From: Flammeovirgaceae bacterium UBA2371 | GTDB taxonomy: Bacteria > Bacteroidota > Bacteroidia > Cytophagales > Cyclobacteriaceae | Direction: 5' to 3' | DNA length: 25,762 nt | NCBI GenBank assembly: GCA_002345965.1 | Contig: DDTF01000025.1 | Location: forward strand, 10,906-36,667 | In this document: piece by piece, positions 17,010 to 25,125 of the stretch | Numbering within the stretch: position 1 is the stretch's first letter | Layout: each line of letters starts with the position of its first letter | Program-made: the position numbers and the translations under genes | The notes under the pieces: model-generated | The model's database searches: none | What the model was told of the DNA's origin: nothing | The model's input: only the letters and a program-made list of their open reading frames with translations

Positions 17010-18374
17010 TCAGCTATTCTGTAATAATTCAATACCATCCCTCAATATTTGTTGCACGTTGTGCTTGGACACATCTACGAACTCACACAAAGCAAGATCT
17101 TCTTCGATCACTTCATAAATGCCCAACTCTTCCATTTCATCTACATCCTCCGCCAGAATTGACTTCAGCAGATAAGTAGGAAGAATGTCCATGGGAGTAA
17201 CTCTTTCAAAAACTCCGGTTTGCACAAATGCCCTTGGCTCCCCATGGGTATTGGAGTCTACTTTAAATTCTTTATTTCCATTCAGGAAAGAAAACAAACC
17301 GAATGCCCTATGGAAGCTTACTTTGCTGGCAGAGGGGGCGATCCATCCCAGGAATTCATAATAGTCTCCTTCAGGGATGACGGTTACATAGTTATCAAAG
17401 AATCCTACGTATCCGTCCTGTCCTACCCTGGTACCGGTTAAGACATTTCCGGAAACGATACGAACATGATCGTTGGTCAGTTTGTCTTTAATCAAATTTT
17501 TGATTGAAGCTCCTGTATACGTCTTATAATATTGGGGATCTTTTACTTCCGATCCCACCAGTGCGATAAGGCGAGAAGCATCATGCACTCCGTTGAGGAA
17601 TAGTTTTCCAATTTGGATCACTCCAAAAGGATTGAGGGTCCACACTACATCACCTTTATTGATGGGATCGATGTGGTGAATTTGTACACCAACACATCCA
17701 GCCGGATGGGGACCTGAGAATTTGTTTAACTCTACTCCTTTTGTTTGTGAGAAAACAGACGAAATTTCACTTGTGGTATGAACATTCACATGAACATTAC
17801 CGCTTGTGAATTTCTTTAGTATGTCCAAGCCTACCTGAAAGTACTGATCCTGTCCTTTGAACAAGATGCTATAGTCAGGAGCCAGTGGGTGCGTGTCAAA
17901 TGCAGAGACATGAATGGCTTTGGGTTTGGCTTCGGGATCGGCAATAAATCCAAATGGACGTTGCACGATATTGGGCCATACCCCGCCTTCCAGCATCGCC
18001 TTTTTTGCTTCGTCTACCGAGAGCGAAGCGATATCTGATGTTGAGTATTTTTTGAAGGATTGATAATCAACTTGCTTGTCCGCTAAAATCCTTATTTCCA
18101 GCAGCTTACGCTTTTCACCTCTTTTCACTTCCACCACCTCTCCGCTTACCGGAGCAACGTGAACCACGTTGGTGTGTCTTTTGTCGTGAAACAGTGGAGT
18201 TCCGGCTTTAACTGTGTCTCCCTCCTTCACGAGCACTTTTGGAAGATACATACCCTGAAAATCCGTGGGTTTTACAGCATACGTATCTGAGTGTTCTACA
18301 GGAGTGACTTTAGGAGCAGCTTTGCCCGCAAGATTGATGTTAAATCCTTTCTTGATTCGAATGAATTTGCCCAT
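17010..18374 (-). CDS. nqrA: Na+-translocating NADH:quinone reductase subunit A
   Basis: Peripheral cytoplasmic subunit of Na+-NQR linked to the quinone side of the complex. The 454 residues have the family layout: an N-terminal barrel-sandwich part (KGFNINLAGKA, VKEGDTVKAGTPLFHDK), a middle domain with GPHPAGCVGVQIHHI, and a C-terminal part ending in CEFVDVSKHNVQQILRDG. It is the first gene of the nqrABCDE operon, 28 bases or so from the predicted transcription start. Confidence 0.97.
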   Translation of the reverse strand: MGKFIRIKKGFNINLAGKAAPKVTPVEHSDTYAVKPTDFQGMYLPKVLVKEGDTVKAGTPLFHDKRHTNVVHVAPVSGEVVEVKRGEKRKLLEIRILADKQVDYQSFKKYSTSDIASLSVDEAKKAMLEGGVWPNIVQRPFGFIADPEAKPKAIHVSAFDTHPLAPDYSILFKGQDQYFQVGLDILKKFTSGNVHVNVHTTSEISSVFSQTKGVELNKFSGPHPAGCVGVQIHHIDPINKGDVVWTLNPFGVIQIGKLFLNGVHDASRLIALVGSEVKDPQYYKTYTGASIKNLIKDKLTNDHVRIVSGNVLTGTRVGQDGYVGFFDNYVTVIPEGDYYEFLGWIAPSASKVSFHRAFGLFSFLNGNKEFKVDSNTHGEPRAFVQTGVFERVTPMDILPTYLLKSILAEDVDEMEELGIYEVIEEDLALCEFVDVSKHNVQQILRDGIELLQNS

Positions 18375-18408
18375 GCTTAGGTGGCAATTTTTTAAATTTA
18401 GGCCGTGG

Positions 18409-18438
18409 CAAAATTAGTAATTTAATCCATTGGGCAAA
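18409..18438 (-). promoter_or_regulatory. Bacteroidota-type promoter of the nqr operon
   Basis: On the minus strand TTTG (18435-18438), 18 bases, then TAATTTTG (18409-18416), an exact TAnnTTTG match. The predicted start near 18402 leaves a leader of about 28 bases to the nqrA ATG. The promoter lies in the 119-base gap between cmk and nqrA. Confidence 0.65.
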
Positions 18439-18493
18439 GCCTAAAAAGATTTAAAGAATGCATCTAAATGGTGAACGGAGGAAGCTATAAAAA

Positions 18494-19180
18494 CTACCTT
18501 CCAGGTCGCACCATTTTACCCGTTGCAAGCCGCACCACCTCGTCTACTTGCTCATCGATGGTTATATGTGTGGTATCTATCTCAATCGCATCTTTGGACT
18601 TAACCAAAGGGCTCACTTTTCGCTTGCTGTCAAACTCATCACGTTGCCTGAGATTCCCTATAACGCTGTCCAGGTCTACCAACTCATCCCGCTCCAGAAG
18701 TTCTCTTTGTCTCCTGAAGGCCCTTACCAGCAAATCCGCTGTCAGAAACAGCTTCAGTTCAGCATCAGGGAATACTACCGAGCCGATATCTCTTCCATCC
18801 ATTACAATTCCCTTCTTCTTTCCCATCTTCCTTTGCGCTTCCACCATGGCTGCGCGCACCTCTTTGATGGCACTCACCTGACTCACCCACTCCGACACCT
18901 GCATTTTGCGTATCTGCTTCTCAACATTCAGACCATTGAGATACGCTTCCGTATTGCCTTGTGGATTAATTTTAAAACTGACGTTAATTTCCTTTAATGC
19001 ACGAGCTACTTCCTTTGGATTGGTAATGGCGATGTGATGCTCCAGAAAGTAAACGGTAACTGCACGGTACATGGCTCCAGAATCGACATAAAAGTATCCC
19101 AGTATCTGTGCTACTTCTTTGGCCGTAGTGCTTTTACCACAGGCAGAGTACCCATCAATGGCAATGATAATCTTTCTCAT
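18494..19180 (-). CDS. cmk: Cytidylate kinase
   Basis: Cytoplasmic nucleoside monophosphate kinase that phosphorylates CMP and dCMP with ATP. The 228 residues show the P-loop GYSACGKST at 10-18, VDSGAMYRAVT at 32-42 in the CMP-binding part, GRDIGSVVFPDAELKLFLTA around 127-147, and the lid region RRQRELLERDE. It starts one base after the small lipoprotein stop, suggesting a three-gene operon (hypothetical 228-residue protein, lipoprotein, cmk). Confidence 0.97.
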   Translation of the reverse strand: MRKIIIAIDGYSACGKSTTAKEVAQILGYFYVDSGAMYRAVTVYFLEHHIAITNPKEVARALKEINVSFKINPQGNTEAYLNGLNVEKQIRKMQVSEWVSQVSAIKEVRAAMVEAQRKMGKKKGIVMDGRDIGSVVFPDAELKLFLTADLLVRAFRRQRELLERDELVDLDSVIGNLRQRDEFDSKRKVSPLVKSKDAIEIDTTHITIDEQVDEVVRLATGKMVRPGR

Positions 19181-19181
19181 A

Positions 19182-19328
19182 TTAGCAGTCTTTAAGTGGA
19201 CATGGAATAGGTTTACCTCGCTTCAATTTTTTGTGCTTGTGGGTGTGCGATGAAGATGCACAGGAGACCACTATGGTCAGCACCAAGATTACTATTATGG
19301 AATTAACTGATTTTAAAAATATTTTCAT
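19182..19328 (-). CDS. Small lipoprotein, 48 residues
   Basis: A compact ORF filling the gap between cmk and the 228-residue gene exactly, with one base left on each side. The product starts MKIFLKSVNSIIVILVLT, then IVVSC (lipobox, Cys23), and continues with a His/Lys-rich mature part, SSSHTHKHKKLKRG, ending KPIPCPLKDC. The start ATG is at 19328 and the TAA at 19182. A complete lipoprotein signal, tight packing in an operon and a two-cysteine tail support a real gene. I recall similar short lipoproteins with a PCP..C tail in Bacteroidota but cannot verify this. Function unknown. Confidence 0.75.
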   Translation of the reverse strand: MKIFLKSVNSIIVILVLTIVVSCASSSHTHKHKKLKRGKPIPCPLKDC

Positions 19329-19329
19329 G

Positions 19330-20016
19330 TCATTTGATGTCACTTTCGTATTTCATTCTGAATCCAATTTTTTGTCCTGCTCCCAGCTCACTGGTTTTCT
19401 CCAGCTTCTGGTGCAAGGTAATAAAGCGAACCTGAGGAAACGGGGGTGCCATCAGATCATTTTCTATCGCGGTGGTAAGTGAGTGCTGCACTATATCATT
19501 CAAATCCTGATTGGAAATAGGTCGTGACGAAATCTGATTGAATAAGAAGCCCAACCTTCCCTCTCCTTCTACCAAAAAACGATTTTCATGGTTGATCAGT
19601 ATGCGCGCCACCAGGTAGCCCGGATCATTCACTCTATTGTATCTTATAGAGTCAGACATAAAATTATAAATCATTATCTGACCAAAATACCTGTTGATCT
19701 CATTCTCTTTAAAATAAGGTTGCTGCATGGCAGCATGAGTTTCGTCAAACGTAACTATGTTGGTGTGCAATACGAAAATCAATAAATCACCAGCCAGTTT
19801 TACCTGAAACTCGTGTTCGTTCACTTCAATGAAGTCCACAGTAACGTCCTCGTCTTTTATCTTCACCTGCAATTTCAGGTTTTCAACGATTCTTTTGGAT
19901 TCGGTTTCCAGCACAGCAAATGCAGCCAGTAAGTTCTTATAGGTCACCTGTTTAGCCGCAGATTTATTCTCCAAAATCGTGCGAATATGAGCTAACGGAT
20001 CCTGTTGCTGACTCAT
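19330..20016 (-). CDS. Hypothetical protein upstream of cmk
   Basis: A 228-residue protein with no signal peptide or membrane segment, so probably cytoplasmic. The N-terminal part (1-50) is helical and charged; the middle (50-110) looks like alternating strands (VKIKDEDVTVDFIEV, EFQVKLAGDLLIFVLHTNIV); the rest is mixed with an acidic, polar C-terminus. I do not recognise a family. The start is 48 bases from a divergent gene, and it is followed after one base by the small lipoprotein and then cmk, so all three probably share a transcript. Confidence 0.75.
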   Translation of the reverse strand: MSQQQDPLAHIRTILENKSAAKQVTYKNLLAAFAVLETESKRIVENLKLQVKIKDEDVTVDFIEVNEHEFQVKLAGDLLIFVLHTNIVTFDETHAAMQQPYFKENEINRYFGQIMIYNFMSDSIRYNRVNDPGYLVARILINHENRFLVEGEGRLGFLFNQISSRPISNQDLNDIVQHSLTTAIENDLMAPPFPQVRFITLHQKLEKTSELGAGQKIGFRMKYESDIK

Positions 20017-20035
20017 TCTAATTTAATTAAGTTTG
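20005..20035 (+). promoter_or_regulatory. Bacteroidota-type promoter for the Lys-rich protein
   Basis: TTG (20005-20007), 20 bases, then TAAGTTTG (20028-20035), an exact TAnnTTTG match on the plus strand. Transcription would start near 20042 and reach the ATG at 20065 after about 23 bases. The -33 part lies inside the first codons of the divergent gene. Confidence 0.5.
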
Positions 20036-20064
20036 AATTGGCTCATACCTTAAATTTATAGTAT

Positions 20065-20403
20065 ATGGAAAAGAAGAAAGAAGGAAACGCAGAAAAGTTT
20101 TTCAAGGAATTCGGAAAGAAAGTAGATCTGTTTGTGGTAGAATTAAATGATGCCAATGATCGATTGAAGAAAGATTTTGAAGGCAAGTTTGAAGATCTGA
20201 AGAAAACAGGCGAGACCCTGAAAAAAGAAGTTAAGAACAAGGAACGCTGGAAAGAAGTGGAGATTGCATTGAAGAAAGCCGGTGAAGAATTGAACACGGC
20301 ATTTACTGCCGCTTTCAAAAAACAAGCTGCCAAAGCCAAAAAAGAAACAAAAACTAAAGCCAAGAAAGAAACGAAGACCAAAGCCAAGAAAACCGGGAAG
20401 TAA
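20065..20403 (+). CDS. Lys-rich protein with histone H1-like tail
   Basis: A 112-residue basic protein. Residues 1-84 look like long charged amphipathic helices (FFKEFGKKVDLFVVELNDAN, RWKEVEIALKKAGEELNTAF), probably coiled. The tail (85-112) is built from KAKKETKT repeats at 90-97 and 98-105 plus a partial third, which recalls the Lys/Ala-rich tail of histone H1 and of bacterial nucleoid proteins such as HU with tails. DNA binding is an inference from charge. It has its own promoter and ends before a hairpin terminator. Confidence 0.8.
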   Translation: MEKKKEGNAEKFFKEFGKKVDLFVVELNDANDRLKKDFEGKFEDLKKTGETLKKEVKNKERWKEVEIALKKAGEELNTAFTAAFKKQAAKAKKETKTKAKKETKTKAKKTGK

Positions 20404-20412
20404 AACATGTAA

Positions 20413-20453
20413 AAATGGGGCACTATGTACCAGTCACCTGGAAGGCCCCATTT
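20413..20453. terminator. Hairpin terminator between convergent genes
   Basis: AAATGGGGC (20413-20421) pairs with GCCCCATTT (20445-20453); an inner CCAG/CTGG stem adds to it. On the minus strand a run of five T follows, so it suits the MATE gene (ending at 20466) best; on the plus strand the T-run is short (ATTTAC) for the Lys-rich gene. Confidence 0.7.
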
Positions 20454-20465
20454 ACGTTGATCACT

Positions 20466-21872
20466 TTAAATTTTGACTGTTTTCCATTTCCCTTTTCTAA
20501 AGATCATGATACCCGCAATGGTGAGGGCAGACTCTGCAATGGGAATTGCTGCAAACACACCCACAGGACCAAAGTTCAGTTCAATGGCCAACAAGTAAGC
20601 CAATGGTATCTGTAAAAACCAGAAAGCAAAGAGGTTCAATACGGTGGGTGTGCGCGTATCTCCCGCTCCATTGAAGGACTGGGCAATCACCATGCCATAA
20701 CCGTAAAAGATGTAACCCAGCGCAATGATTTGCAAACAACGCTTGCCGTAATATATCACCTGTTGATCTGAAGTAAACAATTCCAGGATCACTCCCGAAA
20801 ACAGGAGGAAGACGACCATCACGAACGTCAGGAAAATCATATTGTAAAAACCTGTTTTCCATACGGACTGCTCTGCGCGCTCCGGCTGCCCCGCTCCCAG
20901 GTTTTGTCCTACCAGTGTAGCAGAAGCATTGGCCATTCCCCACGAAGGCAAAATGGTAAACATGATTACCCTGATGGCTATGGTATACCCTGCCAGTGCC
21001 GCACTGCCAAAACCAGACATGATCTTCACCAGGAAAATCCAACTGGCAGACGCAATCAGGAATTGCCCCGTACCTCCTGCCGATACTTTGAGCAAGCGAC
21101 CAATGATGTTCCAATTGATGGGCAAAGGTGCCTGATGGATTTTCAATATCCCTTTGCCGCGTATCAGGTAAACAATCTGGTAGATCACGCCAGCGGTACG
21201 CCCAATGTTAGTCGCAATGGCGGCTCCTTCTACTCCCATCTCGGGAATAAACGCAAAGCCGAAAATAAACATCGGGTCTATGATGATGTTGAGGATATTG
21301 GCAAACCAAAGCGATCGCATCGCTACCGCAGCATTTCCTGCTCCTCTGAATACCGCATTGATCAGAAACAATAACATTACACTGAAGTTTCCTGCAAACA
21401 TCCAGCGCGTATATCCCGATCCTGTGGCAATGATTTCCTCAGAAGCACCCATCAGAATAAGGATATCTTTGTAATAGAAGAACCCTAGAATGCCTATTAC
21501 AAAAGCGATGGCAAAGCCAACATAAATGGACTGCAAGGCTGCTTCTGCTGCTCCTTTGGTGTTCTTCTCTCCTATTCTTCTGGCCACCATGGCGGTAGCG
21601 CCCATGCTCAAACCAATGGCGATGGAATATACAATGGTGAGCACCGACTCGGTAAGGCCCACTACGGCAACGGCATTGCTGTCGTTGAGGCGGCTCACAT
21701 AAAATATGTCCACCACGGCAAATAAAGACTCCATAGCCATCTCCAAAATCATGGGTATAGAGAGCATGAAGATGGCCCTGTTCAGGCTGCCATCAATAAA
21801 GTTCTGCTCATCACCTCGGATGGCCTGTTTAAATAATTGAAATAGAGATACGGGTTTCGCTAAATCTCGCAT
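20466..21872 (-). CDS. MATE family multidrug/metabolite exporter
   Basis: Inner membrane antiporter of 468 residues with about twelve hydrophobic segments in two related halves, which exports organic cations or metabolites in exchange for Na+ or H+. Typical elements: LSIPMILEMAMESLFAVVDI in the first helix, AVVGLTES, IGLSMGATAMVARRIGEKN, and the mirrored NASATLVGQNLGAGQPERAE in the second half (about 310-330). An N-terminal cytoplasmic stretch of about 30 residues precedes helix 1. Substrate unknown. A GC-rich hairpin lies 70-125 bases upstream and could be in its leader. Confidence 0.92.
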   Translation of the reverse strand: MRDLAKPVSLFQLFKQAIRGDEQNFIDGSLNRAIFMLSIPMILEMAMESLFAVVDIFYVSRLNDSNAVAVVGLTESVLTIVYSIAIGLSMGATAMVARRIGEKNTKGAAEAALQSIYVGFAIAFVIGILGFFYYKDILILMGASEEIIATGSGYTRWMFAGNFSVMLLFLINAVFRGAGNAAVAMRSLWFANILNIIIDPMFIFGFAFIPEMGVEGAAIATNIGRTAGVIYQIVYLIRGKGILKIHQAPLPINWNIIGRLLKVSAGGTGQFLIASASWIFLVKIMSGFGSAALAGYTIAIRVIMFTILPSWGMANASATLVGQNLGAGQPERAEQSVWKTGFYNMIFLTFVMVVFLLFSGVILELFTSDQQVIYYGKRCLQIIALGYIFYGYGMVIAQSFNGAGDTRTPTVLNLFAFWFLQIPLAYLLAIELNFGPVGVFAAIPIAESALTIAGIMIFRKGKWKTVKI

Positions 21873-21918
21873 GATAAAATGTGGTAAAGTAAGTAATACG
21901 CCAATTCTGGCTTAAAGG

Positions 21919-21977
21919 TTGACCCGGGAGGATCGAGGGGTACCGGCTAGCCCGGCAGGCAGCCGGTGAGATTGACC
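21919..21977 (-). other. GC-rich hairpin island upstream of the MATE gene
   Basis: In an AT-rich gap (21873-22125), this stretch is markedly GC-rich. ACCGGCT (21942-21948) pairs with AGCCGGT (21961-21967), and inside GCC (21950-21952) pairs with GGC (21958-21960) around a five-base loop with one bulged A. The direct repeat TTGACC flanks it (21919-21924 and 21972-21977). On the minus strand a 12-codon ORF, MKLVNLTGCLPG (21985 to 21947), ends within the hairpin. It may be a 5' leader of the MATE mRNA. It matches no riboswitch I know. Confidence 0.4.
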
Positions 21978-22125
21978 AGCTTCATTGTAGTAAGTATTTA
22001 GCGAATTTGAATAACGAGTGCGAAGATGGGAAAATCTCTGAAAAATAAAAAAGAGAAATATTAAAAATATTTATCACTTGCCCTAAACACTACATTTTTG
22101 GCTTTTTAACTGCGAAAAGCAGCAC

Positions 22126-23346
22126 TCAACTGTTCACCTTTGGTTCGCCTGGCTTCACCAAAATAGGTGGCGTTTCCTTTTGTTGGTCCTTTTTGTTGGT
22201 CATCAATCCCACCATCATCATCAGGGCTGTCAGTACAATTACCTGCATCACCAAAGACTTGTTCATCAAAGGAATGCTTGCTGTGGCAGGTATGGTAAAA
22301 AACAGTAAAATGGTGATGAGCCCACGGGGTGCAACAAAGAGCAAAGGACTGAAACTGACACCAGATATTTTTAATTGAATGGCCCTGAGTGCATAAATCA
22401 AAAGGACGATCCCTACAGCCCAAACCAAAGTATCGGTATTTAATATTTCAGCTGTTTCGATCAGATAACCGAACAGCAGGAAAAACAATGCCCTTATTAC
22501 AAAAGCGGCTTCAATGGTAATCTCTTTGAATTTCTCTACTTCGTCATCGAGGTCCGTTGATTTCAGTTTTTGTATCCAGCGGAATCGTTGGAGCTGATCG
22601 AAGTTGCCCATGAACAACCCAAAGATGATAATAAAAATAAGCGCGGGAAGGTGGTATACTTCAGAGATGGCATAAATAAGGATAACCAATAATATGATGG
22701 GAGTATGTTTTATATGATGATCAATTCGGCTTAGCAGATAGGAAAGTCCGATGGTGGCCACCAATGAAACCAACATCATAATGATCAGTTGCAACCCGAA
22801 ATTCCAGAAGGCTACCAGGTCGATCACTGCATTGAGTGCGATAAAGTTGAAGAACAACACCCCCAATATGTCGGAGAGGGTGCTTTCGTAGATGGCAAAC
22901 TCCCTGTTTTTTTCGCTGAGGTTTTTAACGCTGGGTATGGCAATGGCACTGCTGATCACACACAACGGAATGGCATTTAAAAGACCAACACGAAAGGGTA
23001 CCTCACCAAAGTATTGAAACAAATAAGCGACCACAACTCCCATCATCAAAAGGGGAATAAGGGCAATCACAAACGATCGTTTGATGATGGGGGTTTTGGA
23101 TTTGTTGAGTTCCAATTCCAGCGACCCTTCCATCACGATGAGTATCAATCCCAGCGTGCCAAGAATGGGCAATAGGGGTGTGAGTTCCGGAATATTCAAA
23201 TCAAGCAACCCTGAAAGCTGTCGTACGATGTAACCCAACAACAGCAACAAGATCACGGAAGGTATTTTTGTTTTTGGGGAGGTAATGCTAAAAACATAAG
23301 CAATCAGCAACAGCGTACAAATGGTAATGATGATTGCGAAATTCAT
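22126..23346 (-). CDS. Cation:proton antiporter (Na+/H+ exchanger family)
   Basis: Membrane protein of 406 residues with about 11-12 hydrophobic segments and a short hydrophilic tail from about 385. It belongs to the monovalent cation:proton antiporter superfamily (CPA). YESTLSDILGVLFFNF near 150-165 aligns with the ion-binding E-S-x-x-N-D of CPA1 exchangers, but with Ser in place of the usual Asn before the Asp. PRGLITILLFF near the end is also conserved in the family. The likely job is sodium or potassium efflux and pH control, which could work with the Na+-NQR pump nearby, though they are not in one operon. Confidence 0.88.
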   Translation of the reverse strand: MNFAIIITICTLLLIAYVFSITSPKTKIPSVILLLLLGYIVRQLSGLLDLNIPELTPLLPILGTLGLILIVMEGSLELELNKSKTPIIKRSFVIALIPLLMMGVVVAYLFQYFGEVPFRVGLLNAIPLCVISSAIAIPSVKNLSEKNREFAIYESTLSDILGVLFFNFIALNAVIDLVAFWNFGLQLIIMMLVSLVATIGLSYLLSRIDHHIKHTPIILLVILIYAISEVYHLPALIFIIIFGLFMGNFDQLQRFRWIQKLKSTDLDDEVEKFKEITIEAAFVIRALFFLLFGYLIETAEILNTDTLVWAVGIVLLIYALRAIQLKISGVSFSPLLFVAPRGLITILLFFTIPATASIPLMNKSLVMQVIVLTALMMMVGLMTNKKDQQKETPPILVKPGEPKVNS

Positions 23347-23364
23347 AGGTTAATAATCGTATTT

Positions 23365-23397
23365 CAAATTTTACGGAAGGTAACGAATATTATCAAA
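23365..23397 (-). promoter_or_regulatory. Weak candidate promoter of the antiporter gene
   Basis: On the minus strand TTTG (23394-23397), 21 bases, then AAAATTTG (23365-23372), one mismatch from TAnnTTTG. The start would lie about a dozen bases before the ATG at 23346. The region is AT-rich, so chance matches are likely. Confidence 0.3.
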
Positions 23398-23434
23398 TTG
23401 ATTGATGACTCAACAACGGAGGGGACGCCAATGT

Positions 23435-24469
23435 TTAGTGGTAGACGCTGAATTTATACGCTGTGCGTTGAATGTATTTGTCTCCTGGCCTTAACGTGGT
23501 GGGCGGAAAATGGGAGTGATTGGGAGAATCAGGAAAGTGTTGCGCCTCCAGGCACAGGGCTGATCGGTAGGGATAGGTTTTTCCCCCTTTCCCTTTAATG
23601 GTATCGTTCAGGTTGTTGCTGCTGTAAAACTGCAGGCCCGGTTCGGTGGTCCACACCTCCATCACCCTGCCTGAATTGGGCTCTCTTACTTTGGCCGCCA
23701 GTGAATACACATCTTTCTTTTTCAATACCCAGTTGTGATCGTACCCATTGCCTATTTTCAATTGTACGTCTTTGTCTCCAATGCGTTCCCGGATGGGATG
23801 CATTTCTCTAAAATCAAAGGGTGTTCCCCCTACAGGCATAAGTTTACCGGTGGGGATGAGGGTGTCGTCTACTTCTGTAATCTGGTCTGCATTGATGTAG
23901 AGTTCGTGATCAAGTACATCTCCCGCACCTTCACCTGCCAGGTTGAAAAAGGAATGATGGGTAAAATTAACAACCGTAGGCTGATCGGTTACTGCTGAAT
24001 AATCGATGACAAAATCATTGTCATCTGTTAGGGTGTAGATTACTTCTGCTGTAAGTGTGCCTGGAAATCCTTCTTCCCCTGCTTTGCTGGTGTACGTAAG
24101 CTTCAGTGCCTCACCTTCTTTGGTATGAATGGGCTCCACCTGCCACAACACTTTATGAAAACCTTCCGGGCCACCATGGAGTGAATTGGGTCCGTTGTTT
24201 TTGGTCAGTTGGTATTCCTTGCCATCCAGTTGAAACTTACCCTGTGCAATGCGGTTGGCATAGCGACCGATGATGGCGCCAAAGTATTGTTTTCCTGTCA
24301 GGTATTCGGCAGCCGTATCATAGCCCAGCACCACGTCACCCAGTTTCCCATCGCGATCCGGCACCCACAGCGACATCACCTTGCCGCCATAATTGGTGAT
24401 GGTCAGCTTCGCTCCGGATTTGTTTTGGAGGGTATAAGTTTTGAGGTCGGCTGGGGAGGTGATGTTCAT
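23435..24469 (-). CDS. galM: Aldose 1-epimerase (galactose mutarotase)
   Basis: Enzyme that interconverts alpha and beta anomers of aldoses such as galactose and glucose. The 344 residues match the family: GRYANRIAQGKF at 69-79, NSLHGG with His98, THHSFFNLAG with the acid His172, YDHNWVL at 243-249, and CLEAQHFPDSPN with the base Glu308. There is no signal peptide, so the enzyme is cytoplasmic. It is probably a single gene; the DinB-like gene ends 88 bases upstream. Confidence 0.95.
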   Translation of the reverse strand: MNITSPADLKTYTLQNKSGAKLTITNYGGKVMSLWVPDRDGKLGDVVLGYDTAAEYLTGKQYFGAIIGRYANRIAQGKFQLDGKEYQLTKNNGPNSLHGGPEGFHKVLWQVEPIHTKEGEALKLTYTSKAGEEGFPGTLTAEVIYTLTDDNDFVIDYSAVTDQPTVVNFTHHSFFNLAGEGAGDVLDHELYINADQITEVDDTLIPTGKLMPVGGTPFDFREMHPIRERIGDKDVQLKIGNGYDHNWVLKKKDVYSLAAKVREPNSGRVMEVWTTEPGLQFYSSNNLNDTIKGKGGKTYPYRSALCLEAQHFPDSPNHSHFPPTTLRPGDKYIQRTAYKFSVYH

Positions 24470-24557
24470 GGTAATTATGTAACGACAATTAAGGCAGGTT
24501 GGATCAGAATTGTAAGGTTTTTTTGTGTTAGGATGAAGAAAAGCATTTGGCCAGACC

Positions 24558-25079
24558 TTATGCTACAATAGAGAGGTATTCCTTCCATGGCCCCACTTCC
24601 TGTTTGTACTGTCTGGCCATCACCCGGCACATTTGTGCGATGTGGCCGAGGTCGTGGGCTGTCCACGTGGCCAGCAGTTGGGCCAGGGTAACCTCCCCCA
24701 GCGCGGGATGTATTCCTTTCTTATTGAGATCAGCCTGCGACAGGTTTTTTGCCTTCAGCAAGGCGATGTTGTTATGACGCAGGGTTTTGAACTCGGACAA
24801 CAGCTGTGTTATTGTTTTACCCTTGCTGGCTTCCAACTGGGCAAACCGATCGAATGGTGTGAAGGTTTTATCAGGTTGATCGGACAGGATCAATTGCATG
24901 CGTGGTATCCAGTCTGTTTTTTCCCCATGGATAAGGTGGCCTACGATATCGAACGGACTCCAGGTATTTTCGCCTTCGTTGCTGTGGGTCCACTGCTCGT
25001 TCAGGCCGCCAAGAAGGGTTTCTATTGCTACAGGCGTGCGCTGCAGGATATTGATTGATTGGTTGAGGTTAAATTCCAT
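24558..25079 (-). CDS. DinB-fold putative metal-binding protein
   Basis: A 173-residue four-helix-bundle protein of the DinB/YfiT superfamily. The usual three metal-binding histidines are visible: His48 in DIVGHLIHGE, and His142 and His146 in WTAHDLGHIAQ. Members include thiol-dependent transferases and many proteins without known substrate; the bacterial DNA-damage DinB name does not mean DNA polymerase IV here. The N-terminus begins directly at helix 1. No neighbour points to a function. GC content is higher than in the left half of the window. Confidence 0.88.
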   Translation of the reverse strand: MEFNLNQSINILQRTPVAIETLLGGLNEQWTHSNEGENTWSPFDIVGHLIHGEKTDWIPRMQLILSDQPDKTFTPFDRFAQLEASKGKTITQLLSEFKTLRHNNIALLKAKNLSQADLNKKGIHPALGEVTLAQLLATWTAHDLGHIAQMCRVMARQYKQEVGPWKEYLSIVA

Positions 25080-25097
25080 GTTTCAATTTAGCCATTT

Positions 25098-25123
25098 CCC
25101 GCAACTGGCACGTGTTCTGCGGG
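25098..25123. repeat. Short hairpin in the repeat mosaic
   Basis: CCCGCA (25098-25103) pairs with TGCGGG (25118-25123) around a 14-base loop. A related but diverged stretch sharing CAACTGGC lies at 25242-25249 with GC-rich flanks. It forms the left edge of the gene-free region 25080-25762. Confidence 0.5.
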
Positions 25124-25125
25124 TG

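Noticed and set aside
20581..21374. Long open frames overlapping the MATE gene in other frames
   Set aside because: They lie within a clear membrane protein gene and have no recognisable domain.
21925..21955. Cloning polylinker or vector contamination (SmaI, KpnI and NheI-like sites close together)
   Set aside because: The sites are by-products of a GC-rich hairpin; the flanks are normal genome sequence and no other vector sequence is seen.
21919..21977. Known riboswitch (guanidine, SAM, SAH, yybP types) before the MATE gene
   Set aside because: I could not match any conserved core of these classes; left as an unassigned structured region.
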